NCBI RefSeq assembly: GCF_963576545.1
Contig: NC_083649.1
Location: 4,308,906-4,372,905, forward strand
Direction: 5' to 3'
Origin: Limanda limanda
Lineage: Eukaryota > Chordata > Actinopteri > Pleuronectiformes > Pleuronectidae
DNA: 64,000 nucleotides
This document shows positions 26,769 through 42,037 of the stretch, one piece after another (positions within the stretch are counted from its first letter, which is position 1; each line of letters begins with the position of its first letter). Made by a program: the position numbers and the translations under genes. The notes beneath the pieces were generated by a model. The model was not told where the DNA came from, searched no databases, and saw only the letters and a program-made list of their open reading frames with translations.

Positions 26769-26961
26769 GGACGTGCTGGGCAACGTGGAGGTGATGCAGC
26801 TGGATTTCGAGATGGAGAACTTCACCAGCCTGTCGGTGACACGGAGGATCAACTGGAACATCGACTACAAGGGGCAGAACCCGCCGCCCGACTCGGACAA
26901 GGTGGTGACGGAGCTGACGGTGGTGCAGCGGGACATCCAGGCCATCATCCCTCTGGCCATG
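26769..26961 (+). CDS. tmem132e: TMEM132E-like internal exon B (64 residues)
   Basis: This 193-nt exon has acceptor CTCCACAG and donor GTGAGT. Its first G completes the Gly codon opened by exon A, followed by 64 full codons, so the exit phase is 0. The peptide opens DVLGNVEVMQLDFEMENFTS, containing one N-glycosylation sequon (NFT, residues 17-19). It continues with RRINWNIDYKG, then VVTELTVVQRDIQAIIPLAM. The TEL..VQ.DIQAIIPLAM stretch is typical of the TMEM132 family and directly precedes the DTEI..TAILTGR block of exon C, as in known family members. The acceptor lies 20 nt downstream of a pure (TG)11 tract plus GTTGTTGT, so the usual pyrimidine tract is partly replaced by TG repeats. Codons are GC-rich at third positions, unlike the AT-rich flanking intron. 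Confidence 0.9.
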
Positions 26962-29900
26962 GTGAGTGGAGGAACAGCCAGATTAATACCAATATCATAA
27001 TTATTAAGCTACTTTAAGTCATCTGTACTGTCCATTGTGTGGCTTTATGGTGCAAATCCACTGGTATCCACACAAATGCTTCTGATTTCTTTTAAAGCTT
27101 GAAAATCTCTCGTGACAAAGATGCAGGAGTTCTGAAAATTGTCTTTTCCGTTATATTATTTCATATAAAAACAGTATTTAATCTTATTATAAAATAGGAG
27201 TGCACTCGCATATCTGTTACTGGTCCTTCAGAATGGATCCTAGTGCGTCCTGATCTTGTTCTTGCTCCTTCAAACATCTTTAAACCTGCACCGACTTGTG
27301 TTAAATTGAAAACCAGCTGTTTCTTTGCTCAGACCTTATTATTATTTAGAATCAGAGACGTGTTTGAGTTTCTACAGTTGCTTCGGTTACGAGTGTTTCA
27401 GCTCCTGAAAGGGAGAAGCTTGGAAAAGATGCCGGCCTTGTTAATAGTGTGAAAAACTCCTGAGCTGCATTCTAGTGGAGACGGGCGAACAAAGACATGT
27501 CGACCACACTCGCTTCTGATTGGTTCTCGACCATCAGCCGTGAATGTAGAGCGCCACTAACACTTCCTGTCAGTTCAACCTCGTCGCTAGTTCAAGATCT
27601 AAAATTCCTTCTCTTACATTTCTCCCTCGCTGTTTCTCGTTTGTAGTATTTTGTGCAACAAGGCAACAAACAGCAGAGTAGACAATCTACTTCCTGTTTA
27701 CACCAGCACACAAATGACCAGGGTCACGTGATATGGAATTAAAATACTTAATTAAAACGCCATTTTGAAACCAATTCATCTAAACCCTGATTTAGCCTCA
27801 AGTCTAAAACTGTGGATTAACATTTAATTAAAATCATGAGTGTCCCAGACAAATAAATCTAATTGTCCAGTTTCTCTCTTTGCACTGATTCGCTGCTTGT
27901 TAAGAAAGTCAACCGATCCCAGAACTCTTCAGTGTCTGTTGCTCGTTTAATCTGCCTCGTGAAAAGGTGGCAATTAGTGCGGGTAGTAAACAGGTTATGG
28001 GAACAAAGGGAAATTAATCAAGCGCCAGGGGCTAGGCCTCGCCCTCTCTCTCCCTCGCCCTCTCGCTCGCCCTCGCCGACCTCCCTCTCTGGTGGTCGTG
28101 CTTCGCTCATTTGAAACACATTATATCAGTTCATTAAAATGTACCGTGTGTGGTAAATAATCCAGATGATGGAGTCGATGTGGAGCAGTGGCAGGAGGAG
28201 AGAGAGAGGGATCTGGTGAACGCCGCTCTGTGGTCACCACCGCAGCACCGATGTGTGTTGTACGTCATAAAGTACACACGTGTTGTAGAAGATAAACCTC
28301 GTCCATCTCTCGGTGAAACGTTTGGCTGCTTTACACGAACAGCCAGGCTGGGTTACGCGTTTTCATATTTGCATAATTACAAGTGTTCCACACCTAAAGC
28401 TTCATTAAATATACTGGAGCTGCAGTTATGACTCTGTGCGCGCGGCACATCTGTTGCAACATAAGGTTCATTTTATATCTCTGGTCCCTCTTGACATTTG
28501 GGATTAACGTGCAGTTGTACCCAGATGTGTTCGGCTGCGATGCAGAATGAGATTTCTGCCTGTTTGAACTTCCCTTTGCAAATAATGTAGATTCCAGAGC
28601 AAGATGGAAGAAACGTTTGTTGCTTTTTTCAGTCACATCGCCGAGCCGCCTGGTTTTTATTGCTCTTCAGCTGCAGTCGCTAAGCAGAGGAGTCGTGTTA
28701 ATGGAAGACAGGACAGAGAGAGAGGATCGGGGGGTTGTCTTTGGTCTTCCTGCAAAAAACTTTTTTGTTTTAAAAAAAGCCGAAATAGAACCTGTCTGTT
28801 ACACATCGCAGACTAATCCCCGCTAAGCTTGAGGAATCCAGAAAGTTTTCACACCCTGGGAATTGCCTCTAATGCGTCTGTCAGACATCACTGACGTTGT
28901 TCCACAAATAAAAATAGATAGATAGATAAATTCACTTGGAGACGGAACTCGGAGACCAGGTTCAGATCGGCACAGAGAGGGGGGGGGGGAGCTGCAGGTG
29001 GGCGGATCCACCACTGCTTTAATACATCATCCTCCGTGTGTGTGTGAGTGTGTGTGGCGACTAATTGGATGGTGAGACCCGGACTTTCCAGTTCTCCTAC
29101 TGGGGCGAAGTGCCGCAATTTAAACAACGATAACGCCCATGAAGCGTGATTGATGAGCTGCCAACAGGTGGCGCTATCACCGCCGGCAGAACACATCACC
29201 TCTATCATGATGGCAGCTCGTCCAGCGGCTTAATGGGACAGTTGGAATTGAGGAGGATCTTTGTGGCACGATGAGAACATCGATACGTTTCTTCACTGAC
29301 CCTCATGAAGCTGGAAGTTGTCCTGGTTTGAACTTATGATTCATAGTTTGATTTAAATTGTAAGTTAAATGAAGATTTAATAATGAAGGCCATGGAACCA
29401 GTGTTGTTGCTTCTCCTATTCCTGTTTATTTCTTAATCATCTCCAAAATAAATAAATAAATGTGATAATTAAGAATGAATATTATCCCACTGCTTCTCTC
29501 AGTTACACTCATTTCACATTGTGCTTTCATTAACCCTCGAGGCGGTTTCAGTGTGTTATGAATAAGCTGCTGATGAGTATTGATTTGGTTGAGTGGCTGT
29601 GAAAGTGGAGCTTCCCAGTGAGGATCTGTTCTCACAGCAGGTGACACTTCAGTTGCTCTTCACAGGAAACTAAAATACTGAGGTTTTAAAGCTCCAGAAC
29701 GACTGCAGTGACACACTGTGGCCACCGGGGCTTCAACAGAACCAACCAGTGGGTCTCGAGGGTGGTTTATTGGGTCGTTAAAGCATTTAAAACAGAAACG
29801 AATGAGGTCAGACGACAAAACGTCTCAGAAGCTTCACATCCCTCCACTTCTTCTTGCTGTAGAATCCCAGTCGCTTCAGTGACAGATGCAAATCACACGA

Positions 29901-30214
29901 CACTTCTCAGCTGGTGCCTTCAACCCACTGACAGCTTGTGGGAAAGATCAGCACTTTGAGAAACTGCTGATACAGAGCGTCTGGTTCTGTCTCCACAAGA
30001 CAAACACCATGCCTTCGGGTTACAGAAGCAACAGGGACGAAGGTTGTAGCGCCCCCTCGTGGGAGAATAGAGTAACAGCAACGTAGAAGTTTAAAGGTTG
30101 AAAGAATTATTTCCTACAAATTGGGAAAATTAATAGAAACTATGGCTTCAAGCAAAGTTGGAGATTTGCGATTCCATATAAAGTGCAGGATGTTAAAGTT
30201 TGTGCTGAATCTTA

Positions 30215-30430
30215 GAATCAACCCACAGTGACTTCACCCATTGGTTACGTGTGAGTTTTAAGTTGTATCCAGCGCCATCTTGGGTTTTTGGAACCAGAAG
30301 GAACCATATTTGGAGGAGTGGAGGGGGTGGAGTCTAAGAGAGAGCTCAAGGACACTGCACGCCCACTTCCACCTGCAACCTGCACCCATTGGACGATATT
30401 AGCTGTCAATCACACATTATGCTGCGTTGA
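30215..30430 (+). repeat. Probable dispersed repeat (unclassified)
   Basis: Contains GCGCCATCTTGGGTTTTTGG, GGAGGAGTGGAGGGGGTGGA and a run ending CAATCACACATTATG. These phrases resemble a repeat seen widely in fish introns. The stretch at 13270-13350 (GCCCCCTGGTGGTTGG, GGTCATAAACCTCACCTCC) looks like another piece of such a family. No termini were identified. Confidence 0.35.
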
Positions 30431-32004
30431 AGAAGACTTGAAACTAGAGATTGAGACATAAACTCGTCAGGAAAATGTTTACTGACGTTACAAAGTGACA
30501 AGTTGAGTCATTTTCTCATAGACTCACAGTTCCTGGTAAAGTTAAATCAACCCTGAGGCCTTTAACTCATTTAAAAACACTAATAACACCAACTTACTGA
30601 CTTTAAGCAAAGAGTCGATGAATTTAAACAAACAGAAAAGACGGAGGATGATGCAGACCAGGAGGAGGCGGCTCCATTAGCTGCTCGGCGCCACAGTCGC
30701 TGCCAGATGTTCAATAAGAAATGATGTTTTGTGTTGTGCAAACCTCACAGCTGGAAGTCACGCATCCCGGTTCCACATGCGTCCTCGTGCCTTCGTAACG
30801 GACGCACATCTGGCCGAGCTGTGTTGTTTCCATTATTCAGAGGCAGGTGGAGCGGGCGACAGTGGAATCGAGTATTTAACGTCTCACACGCTAAGTAACC
30901 TCGGCGACCGTGAAACCCAAGAGCCCGTGGGAGGCTGCACTGTAATGGATTACATTTAATGGGATTACATTAACCACGAGCAAATGAGACACAGAGAGAG
31001 AGAGAGAATCAGTTGTTGGCCTAATAAAGCATGAAAATCAGTTAAAGTACATTGATGCACATGTTAGACAATTAATTACAAGACAATATTTCCAATTTAG
31101 ATATAAAAAAGATAAATATTACATTCTGAAACTGGATTCTACACATTTTTTTTATTTATTATACCAACTCAACTCAATATGATATAGAACAAAGCACATA
31201 ACCTCAACTTATGGAATTTGAATTTGATCCGCAGCACATTTCACACACTCATAGATATGAGTCACCTAAATAAACCTGATTTTACATAGAGATCTATTAA
31301 TCATTTCTTTGGGAAATTGGTCAAAAAAGATCCTGGATCCTCCTGATGAGGATTTACACTTCCTCTCTGACCTGTAGCACCTCCTTCCACCATCATGAAC
31401 ATCTGCCCAGTTGTTATTGTTTTTGGCAGCTGATCGTTGGTTATGATTACAAGTTTATTACAAGCTTAGATTTACAATTTGCCTGCTCACGTATTGTAAA
31501 TTCCTCTATGATTACAACTGTCATCCCTGCTCCCTTCATCTCTGTCAGACTTTATTTGTGGAGATGCTTAAAACGTAGCGGCGGCAGCTGGTGGTGTTTC
31601 TGGTATGAATATCATATCTCCTTTACAGTTACATACGCAACTAGGACTCTACAGTATGAAGCCGAGCATCTTCTGCTCCCGCTATATCTATAAAACCCTT
31701 GTTAAGACAAATGAATGGATCTAGTCAGCAGGAACCTGCGGGTGCTTTCACAGCGGCAGGAAGTGTTTATTTACATATTTACATTGGAGGCGTATTGAAC
31801 AGATGAGCATTAAAACTGCAGGGAAAGATCATTTCCAATGTGGATTCTGCTGTGAACCGCACGAGACGTGGAGAAAGTAGGAGAGACCTTGGATCTGTAG
31901 CAGCCTCGTGAAGCCCTATGAGACAAATTGTGATTGATGAATATGGACCTTACATATAACATTTGATTGATTGATTGAAACAGACAGGGTTAAAAAACAC
32001 AATC

Positions 32005-32190
32005 ACCTTCCTTCAAGTTTTATTTGTCATGTGCAGTTAACACAGGGTCAAGAGGAGTGAAAGAAACTGCTTGGTTCAGCAGTGCAGTTATTAAATTAAA
32101 ATAAAAGCAAGGTGAAAGAGCAAGCTTTAAAAAACCATAGTCAAATATAATACAATACTAAACTCTATACATTCAAAGGTTAACAGGCAT
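32005..32190 (-). repeat. Retroposon-like 3' end, minus strand
   Basis: Begins CCTTCAAGTTTTATTTGTCATGTGC, then GGTTCAGCAGTGCAG, and then an A-rich segment with AATACAATACTAAACTC. This layout matches that of a common fish LINE 3' end, but there is no coding evidence. Confidence 0.45.
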
Positions 32191-34832
32191 AGTTAGATTT
32201 ATATACATTTATATAGTTGTGTTTACCTCAACATTTTACAGTCCATTAATTTATATAATTTTCGCCGTCGGATTCTTCTTTTAGTTTAATAGATAAACAG
32301 AAAAACATAATTAAAACTTGTGGTTTAGTTTCACTGTGACTGAAACAAACCCATTGAGTTCAGTTTGATGCTGGAACAACAACATTGGTTTTCCTTTGTT
32401 TTTCACATTAAAACCTAATAAGTGCTCTGCTTCATACAGAACTCAGTAATTAAGTAAAATGATAGCTGTGTGCAGTCATGGCTGAGTTTCTGCTTGCCGG
32501 CTGATTCCAGGTAAGCATAATTAGAGCTCCCAGAGCAGCGCACATTTAATTGTGAAGTGTCTGGTGTAGTGTGAGTATTTACCAGATGCCAACACAGCCA
32601 GGAGAGCTCAGGGATGATGTCTTTCAATTAGGATTTCACCCCAGAGCCCGTCAATTACCCACAGAGGTCTGCTGTGCTTTGCTCCCTTTTAAATTGGCTG
32701 AGTTTTATAAAAACAAAGAGAATAAAACAACCGAAAAACAAAGCTTCTCTACCGCTGTAGAGGAGAAGCGAGAGGAAGTGATGACATTAGAAATTAAAAT
32801 CTGATGTGAAATGACATTTATATTTGATATTTAAAGGCTTGTTCAGTGAAATGGAAACAGAGGAAGCTTCAGCCGACTTCTTAATTCATTAATTTAATCT
32901 GTTTCCATTGGACTTTCTGCTTTTTTGGTTTTAAAGAGGCAGGAACTTTATAGTTTGACTTTTATTTTTTACATTTCCTACGTTTCATTATATATTTCTT
33001 TTCATTATAGGGTGCAAATTGAACATTTGTTATATAGCCGATGGGGACTAACTGTTAAAATTGATTCAGATTCAATTAAAGAAGAATGAAGCTGTTTGCT
33101 GAAGATCTCGATATTTGATTTGGTAGTTATTTTCAGTTATTTTCTCATTTTGCGTTCGATTCAAATGTTATTTTTGTTTTGTGCTACTTATATAAGAATC
33201 TGAAATTATAAAAGGTTTGTGACAAAAACAAACTTTGACTCTAATTCTTATTACACAGATCCCAGTTAGGTTCCTGTATTCGTTTTTCTCTAGTTTTACT
33301 TTTGTGGTATCGACCAGTTCTCGTCTGCAAAAGAGGCGTTTGACCCATGTGGGTTAATTACATGGAGAAGTAGAAAGTAAATGAAAAGGCTCCAGACTCT
33401 TCTCCGCCTCTTCACCTCTTCACTGTGATGTGTGATGGCACCCCCAGAGGTGAGCTGAGGTATCACGCCGACGGACACCTCAGAACTCACTGCCTTCATT
33501 ATTTGCCTCAGGCCACACGGCGTGCAGGCGCTGAGGCTTGTGGGTAATACCCCTTCTATGAATAAACAATTTTGAGTCTCGCAGCCGAGACCAAGGAATG
33601 CCTTGAAGAACCAGAGGGAGATCAAAGTCACTTCATGCTCAACGCTGTGATGAAGACGTTAAGATGAGGGAAGGGCAGGAATTCAAATCTGATAGTTTTT
33701 GATTTCAGGATTTACCCGGTGTCAGTCTCTTAATTTAATTAATTCTTAATTGTGAATCAACCTTTGTTTTAACACGATCTGCAACAACAGAAAATAAATG
33801 AAGCCTTGTGTGCTTTCATCATACAAATGCAGATGATGGTTTGTTTGATTATATCAGAATTGAGGAATTATCTTTTCATTGCCTTAGACTTGTTGAGCAA
33901 GAAGTTTTAACGACGTATAAAAATAAGAGCGGTGATATAACAAACATTTGCACTCTGGTGTAATTGGATGATATTTCAGTGAAGCTGAAGGTGTTGCTTT
34001 CGTGCTAAGTTCTCATCGTTTGAGATTATCTCCTTTAAATTGGTTTATAGCGAATAAATGAATCATCAAACCTGAAGCTTTGAGCAGCAGCTCCTTCTGA
34101 CAGACGTATGAATATATTGAAAAGTGTATTCGTCTCCGCTCTCTGTCATAATTTCTCCAAATTAAAGCTCGACTCATACCGAACCCTAAACGATTTATAT
34201 TCAAACCATAATACATCTCACTCAGCACTTAGGGATGAATCTAAATGAATAAAAATCATGATGTCTCGACGATGTTATGATAATTCTCGTTGTCAAAATG
34301 ACAGTTTGGTTTTAAATGAACACAAAGAGCCGTAAAGAAGAAGCATTTCAAACCTCCTCTCCAGAAAACGTCTGTGTTTTGGTTTACGATCTTATAATTG
34401 TAACATTCTCATCATCCCGCCTTTTATCATTTTTACTTCTGTTCTTTCTTAATGAACGATAAAAAAGTGTGAATCATAAAAACAACACTTTGCTCTGGGA
34501 GCTCCATGGCAACAGCAGCCAGTCCTGTTGCTGTGGACGTCAGTGAAGCGTGTTTGGTATGAGGAGGCCTCCATTCTCTGTGAGATTCCTGCCGAGGCAA
34601 ACAACCAACCCCACCCCCCCACCCCTCCAGCAGCCGAGGCTAAAACCGTGGTTGCATCAGAGAAAAAGTTCTGCCTCTCCAGACGCCTGTAATTTAAGCT
34701 CGATGCTGTGATTTGCACTTTTAAACATGTTTCCCAGAACGATTAAGGTAAAAGGTCGTTGCTTTTCTTTTTACCAACTCTCTGAAGTCACTCAGTGGGA
34801 CAAAGTTTGATAATGAACATGTTTGCTGATGA

Positions 34833-35111
<279 letters not shown>

Positions 35112-35284
35112 TGATCTCCTCGGAGCTCGAATCGAGTAAAACACGTCGTTGGAGAAACATCTAATCCCTATAGAGAGCATCACATCCTCAGGAGAGCAGG
35201 AAAACCTCAGATTCAAAAATCAACGCATGTTCATAAACCACTGTGTATGAATCAGTGTGGCTGCAGATATATATATATAGATAT

Positions 35285-36170
<886 letters not shown>

Positions 36171-36338
36171 ACAAGGAAATGAGAAATTCTTAAAGCTGGG
36201 TTTACACAGTGAAAATCATACATAGACGTTGTAACTGTCTTCGACTGGATCCGGAATTGGAGTCGGGAGACACTGGATAGCGTAGCTCTGTGTGTAAATG
36301 TAAATGTAACTGTAACATGTGAGAGGAACAAAGGGAGG

Positions 36339-36342
<4 letters not shown>

Positions 36343-36431
<89 letters not shown>
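36343..36431 (+). repeat. (GA)n microsatellite
   Basis: About 88 bp of pure GA following GGGAGGGAGGGA. Arg-Glu repeat ORFs on the plus strand and Ser-Leu on the minus strand are artefacts. Confidence 0.97.
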
Positions 36432-36434
<3 letters not shown>

Positions 36435-36948
36435 CGCTGCAGTTCTCGTTGTTCATCTGGGTGTAACGGCGGCGTCCCAGGATCCAGAACAATCACCGCT
36501 CAGACTCACGGGGAATCGGCGCTCGCCGCACGCCATCACGTCTGGTTTGTTGATGAAGCAAATTAAAGTGGGATCAACAACAACTTGCAGAGCACATCAG
36601 AGCCGGCGATTACGCACTTATTATTTTACTCCAGTCAATTACGGTCATAATGGGTTTCACCACAGGCAGATTGTTTAGGCGGCAGAGTCGAGTGTGGCGT
36701 CGGTCCTATTAAACACGATGGAGGAGGGAGATGTGTGACCTCAGGAGAAGTAAACAATGCAATAATGTACGTGGTTCGATTCCCACGTACAACAGTGGAG
36801 GTAAAGCAGCGAGTGAGACGGGATTAAAGTAATTTATCACACGACCACCCACACACAAGAAAAGCTGTTGCGTCTGCGAGCTGGTGACGGCTTTTTGTTT
36901 TTCAGACCAACAGGTGCAACATCTGCAGCAGCAGAGAAACACAACACC

Positions 36949-37500
36949 TAGGGTTGCAAAATTCCGGGAATATTCAAAGTTGGAAACTTTCCATGGGAAT
37001 TAACGGGAATTAACGGGAATAAACTGGAAATGTTGTGGGTAATTTATACTAACTGTATTGACCTTGTCATATACAGACATAAATATAAACATTTTGTTGT
37101 GTCATAGGCTGATTTCAGCCCTGAGGAAACTTTGGGCACTTGACTATATGCTTCTGCATCGTTGTGTCATTCTTAACATAGGTCTTTGCACAGTATTTGC
37201 AAATGTACACAGCCTTTCCTTCTACATTGGATGAGGTGAAATGTCTCCACACATGAGAGAGTGCACGTGGCATTGTTCTGTAGAATAAGATGAGAAAAAG
37301 TTTGTAAAAAAACACTAATGCAATGCCAGAGATATAAATAGTTAGCCAAACAATTGGAATCGTCTGTAAAATTATTTTTACAATTGATGGATAAATGAAT
37401 GGAAATAGGCTAGATGAACAGATGAACTAAACTTCCCATGGAAAGTTTCCAAAAAGTTTCCGGAAATTTACCAGAAACTTTCCGCCCCTTTGCAACCGTA
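36949..37500 (-). mobile_element. BED-finger hAT short element, copy 2
   Basis: 552 bp with perfect 8-bp TSD ACAACACC (36941-36948 and 37501-37508). Termini are TAGGGTTGCAAA and TTTGCAACCGTA. It is in reverse orientation to copy 1 and collinear with it, with GGGAATTAACGGGAATTAAC repeats at the left. Confidence 0.92.
37115..37273 (-). pseudogene. BED zinc finger ORF of hAT copy 2 (truncated by a stop)
   Basis: Starts MPRALSHVWRHFTSSNVEGK, keeps the intact YICKYCAKTY and QKHIVKCPKF zinc motif, but stops after KFPQG where copies 1 and 3 continue with SNQPMTK. The finger itself is intact; no transposase follows. Confidence 0.8.
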
Positions 37501-38542
37501 ACAACACCTGAGACCTCACACACACACAAACACACACAAACACACACACACATACCTCTGCACCACACGTGAATTAAAGAGCCGCACAAACACAACGAAT
37601 GAGAAGCACCGAGATCACAAATACCAATTCAACTTCTGCCTGTAAAACTTCTCCTCCTTAACGAGGCTGGTGAATTACACTTTGAGTTCGATGCTGCCTC
37701 CCACCAGACTCCTGTCGATGTGTGGAGTCGAACCCGACAAACAACGGCTGCTTGGGGGGGTGAAAAGAGGAATTTACAACCTGGCTCCTTCAGTGGAAAT
37801 ACACTGTGTGTGTTTACCCGACTTGAGCCTGGTGAATATGGTTAAAGCTCTCTGTTTGTTCCGGTTCTTGCCAAATCAACAGTTTGCATTTGTCGCTGAT
37901 TCCATTTTGAGATGGTATTCAAATCCCGGTCGGGCTCGGTCACGTTTTGCTAACTTCTTGATTTGGATTTGAAGTTCCGAATGCTCCTCGGTGAGAGACG
38001 ATAGTACAAATAATGACGAGCTGGTCTGAGAGTTGAATCTCCGCTGATTTAAAAAGCTGCAATTAAAAAGTTTCAGGGTCTGCTCGGTTGAAAACTTCTT
38101 TGAGACCAAATCTTCACATTGACCTGAATCCAGAAAAGCTGCACTATAGTTTATTAAATTTAACCTAATGTGGAATCTCCTGTTTTCTTATGTTTTTAAT
38201 CTATATCAATCCACACAATATTCTCTTCTTATAGATGCATGGGACATACAAGAGTTAATCTCCACATTTTCATTTTGAGATGTTTTAATCTCTTATCACG
38301 TAGACGCCTGATTTATTATTTAATAATAATAACCCAACGTTTAACCTCCGTAATGTTCCTTTCTCCCGTGATTTTAATTTGACTTTTGGAAAAACTTGCA
38401 CAGCGATCCGATACACCTGCTTCTTCAATTTCACACTCCCTTACTCTGCACACGTCCTCCTGATTCATACAAAGGAGTCGATTCCACCAAAGCTTTTATG
38501 ATGTGCTGGATAGTTTTTATTTTCCCTTCTGGGGGGAAAGTA

Positions 38543-39412
38543 GTTCTCTGGATATAAAGCTCAAATTCTATGAATATGGTCATGATTATTATAATAACTT
38601 TGTTGTTTTCTTGTATTTAGCTGTGTCCAGATTATTAGTCATTACTGTATTTGGGCATAAACATCAAACCAAAACCAATATTCTCATTTACCAATTTCCC
38701 TTTCGCACTTAAATATCTTTCGTCTTTCGTTATCACAGATTTCTTTAGTGCAGTCAAATTTAGTTGAGTTCAGAATGAATGGAAGGAACTAGAGAGAGAA
38801 CTATAGATAATAGAAACTTCATCTTCTTTGCTTGTAAATATGTAATTTTGTTTTGTCTTTGCATCATATTAAGCGTCGGAGAGTTCACCCTCAGAATTCA
38901 GGTTTTCATTTGTGCCTGAGATAAGAAAATACAGTGAAAATTCTAAACCTAAATTGTTCTAAACCTAAACCTAATCAGTTTATCAGTTCTCTCTGGATAT
39001 AAAGCTCAAGTTCTTTAAATATGTTCGTGATTATTAAAATAATATGGTTGTTCTCTTGTATTTAGCTGTGTCCAGATTATTAGTCATTACTGTATTTGGG
39101 CATAAACATCAAACCAAAACCAATATTCTCATTTACCAATTTTCCTTTCACACTTATATATCTTACTTCTTTAGTTATCACTGATTTCTTTAGTGCAGTC
39201 AAATTTAGTTGAGTTCAGAATGAATGGAAGGAACTAGAGAGAGAACTATAGATAATAGAAACTTCATCTTCTTTGCGTGTAAATATGTAATTTAGTTTTG
39301 TCTTTGCACCATATTAAGCGTCTGAGAGTTCACCCTCAGAATTCAGGTTTTCATTTGTGCCTCAGATAAGAAAATACAGTGAATGTTCTAAGCATAAATC
39401 GGATATTAAAAA
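38543..39412 (+). repeat. Tandem duplication, two units offset by 445 bp
   Basis: Unit 1 from about 38543 and unit 2 from about 38988 share CTCTGGATATAAAGCTCAA, TTTAGCTGTGTCCAGATTAT, CATCAAACCAAAACCAATAT and TCAGAATTCAGGTTTTCATT at above 90% by eye. No coding content is recognised. Confidence 0.9.
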
Positions 39413-40241
39413 GAATAATGATGGCACCTTAACTTCCAGTGACCTTTGCCCAGACGCAACCCCTGAACTGGGAGACATCTTCAGTATTATCTTAACAATA
39501 AACTGACCTATAGGTGGCCGACAGTTTCCCAATCGGCTGCTTCATGTTTCAAATGTTTCTTATTGAGTAATAGAGGTCAGGGATTTATTTGAATAATTGA
39601 AATGAGTCTGGAGAATCCGGGGCCTGCAGCCATGTGCATGAATCTGTGCCAGAGAGCAGCCGCCTCTGGTCCTGCTCACCGACGCTGAGACCAGGGAGGA
39701 TGTTTCTGCTCTCTTACGTCCCGTTGCTAATTATCAGGAGGTCGATGCTAACGTCCGAGGGCGTGTGAACGATCATCAGAACAGCCACAGGGGGTCGTAT
39801 CCTGCCTCTGAGGGTAAACATGGATTTTACTCAGGTACCAGGGGTTGTTTTTTTTACGAAACCATCTCAGCTCTATCTCCCTCTCATTGAAAGGTTTTGT
39901 GGTTATTGAAAAACGTTGAATACAGTAACGGTTGCATGTGAATGAACTGAGACTCAGAGGGAAGCAGCCGTCAGGACGTGACTCGCACTTCCATCTACTT
40001 TCATGTGCCCGTAACAGAAATCTTTAAATTTGACCCTTCGACAAAATCCTCTTTTTTCCTTTCTTCATACTTTTCATTGAACAGTAAAGTTGTCTTATCA
40101 AGTCGGGCTAATGAAATCCTCTTTGGTGGTTTAGCGGCTTGTCAAGGTCGGGGTCAGGCCGGTTTGATGGAGGGTTTTTTACAGACTGATTCCGTGAAGC
40201 CACGAAGCCGAATCAGACTTATATCATTCTGCTTGTGAATG

Positions 40242-42037
40242 GCTTGTATCTGTTATATCACCAGTATACGTCCAATATATATATTCTCACTTTGATGGAT
40301 CGGACTCATCTGAATGCTCTCTGCCTCACGCTGCTTGTCCTGCAAAGACATTGGTCCAAATAAAAAGTCCTGCATAGCAGAAGGAGAACAAATTAAACTC
40401 GTAGTCCAGAAACAGAACTTAAATGATTTTTAGCTGTAAACTAAATAACATGTCTTCACTGTGATGGTGGTTTTAATATCACGTTTCTTCAGATTTAAAA
40501 AAGAGATGAGAAGGAAACGAATGAGCATGAGACCGATGCTGACATAGGGTTCAACTGTTTGGGACGTGTCTATGTTATGAAATCTATCTTCAAGTTAGAG
40601 CCATCTAGGCAAATGTGTGGTGATTACAAGCAAACTGGGATCTGGTCTTATTCCAGTATAGTGTCTCTAAGACCTGTTCTCCCTCTGGAAGAATCTGGGG
40701 TTCCAGTTGTGCTGTATAGCTTGTATCTGTTATATCACCAGTATACGTCCAATATATTCTCACTCTGATGGATCGGACTCATCTGGTAAAGAAATTGGTC
40801 CAAATAAAAAGTCCTGCATAGCAGAAGGAGAACAAATTAAACTCGTAGTCCAGACACAGAACTTAAATGTTTTTTGAGCTGTAAACTAAATAACATGTCT
40901 TCACTGTGTTGGTGGTTTTAATATCACGTTTCTTCAGATTTAAAAAAGAGATGAGAAGGAAACAAATGAGCATGAGACCGATGCTGACATAGGGTTCAAC
41001 TGTTTGGGACGTGTCTATGTCATGAAATCTATATTCAAGTTAGAGCAATCTAGTCAAAAGTGTGGTGTTTACAAGCAAATTGGGGTCTGGTCTAATTCCA
41101 GTAGTGTCTCTAAGACCTGTTCTCCCTTTGGAAGAATCTGGGGTTCCAGTTGTGCTGTATAGCTTGTATCTGTTATATCACCAGTATACGTCCAATATAT
41201 TCTCACTCTGATGGATCGGACTCATCTGGTAAAGAAATTGGTCCAAATAAAAAGTCCTGCATAGCAGAAGGAAGACAAATTAAACTCATGGTCCAGACAC
41301 AGAACTTAAATGATTTTTAGCTGTACACTAAATAACATGTCTTCACTGTGTTGGTGGTTTTAATATCACGTTTCTTCAGATTTAAAAAAGAGATGAGAAG
41401 GAAACGAATGAGCATGAGACCGATGCTGACATAGGGTTCAACTGTTTGGGACGTGTCTATGTTATGAAATCTATCTTCAAGTTAGAGCCATCTAGGCAAA
41501 TGTGTGGTGATTACAAGCAAACTGGGATCTGGTCTTATTCCAGTAGTGTCTCTAAGACCTGTTCTCCCACTGGAAGAATCTGGGGTTCCAGTTGTGCTGT
41601 ATAGCTTGTATCTGTTATATCACCAGTATACGTCCAATGTATTCTCACTCTGATGGATCGGACTCATCTGGTAAAGAAATTGGTCCAATTAAAAAGTCCT
41701 GCATAGCAGAGGGAGAACAAATTAAACTCATGGTCCAGATACAGAACTTAAATGATTTTTAGCTGTACACTAAATAACATGTCTTCACTGTGTTGGTGGT
41801 TTTAATATCACATTTCTTCAGATTTAAAAAAGAGATGAGAAGGAAACAAATGAGCATGAGACCGATGCTGACATAGGGTTCAACTGTTTGGGACGTGTCT
41901 ACATCATGAAATCCATCTTCAAGTTAAAGCCATCTGGTCAAATATGCGGTGATTACAAGCAAACTGGGGTCTGGTCTAATTCCACTATAGTGTCACTAAG
42001 ACCTGTTCTCCCTCTGGAGGAATCTGGGGTTCCAGTT
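40242..42037 (+). repeat. Tandem satellite-like array, four units of about 442-477 bp
   Basis: Units start at 40242, 40719, 41162 and 41604, each opening GCTTGTATCTGTTATATCAC and closing with CTGGGGTTCCAGTTGTGCTG; the fourth breaks off at about 42037. The middle two spacings are 443 and 442 bp; unit 1 is longer because of an extra segment with CTCTCTGCCTCACGCTGCTT. Units are about 95% identical. Short ORFs in units 1 and 4 are not kept in units 2 and 3, where a 2-base deletion changes the frame. Confidence 0.93.

Noticed and set aside
36735..36800. tRNA-like T arm (GTGGTTCGATTCCCAC)
   Set aside because: The B-box-like stem-loop is good, but no A box, acceptor stem or anticodon arm could be placed at proper spacing.
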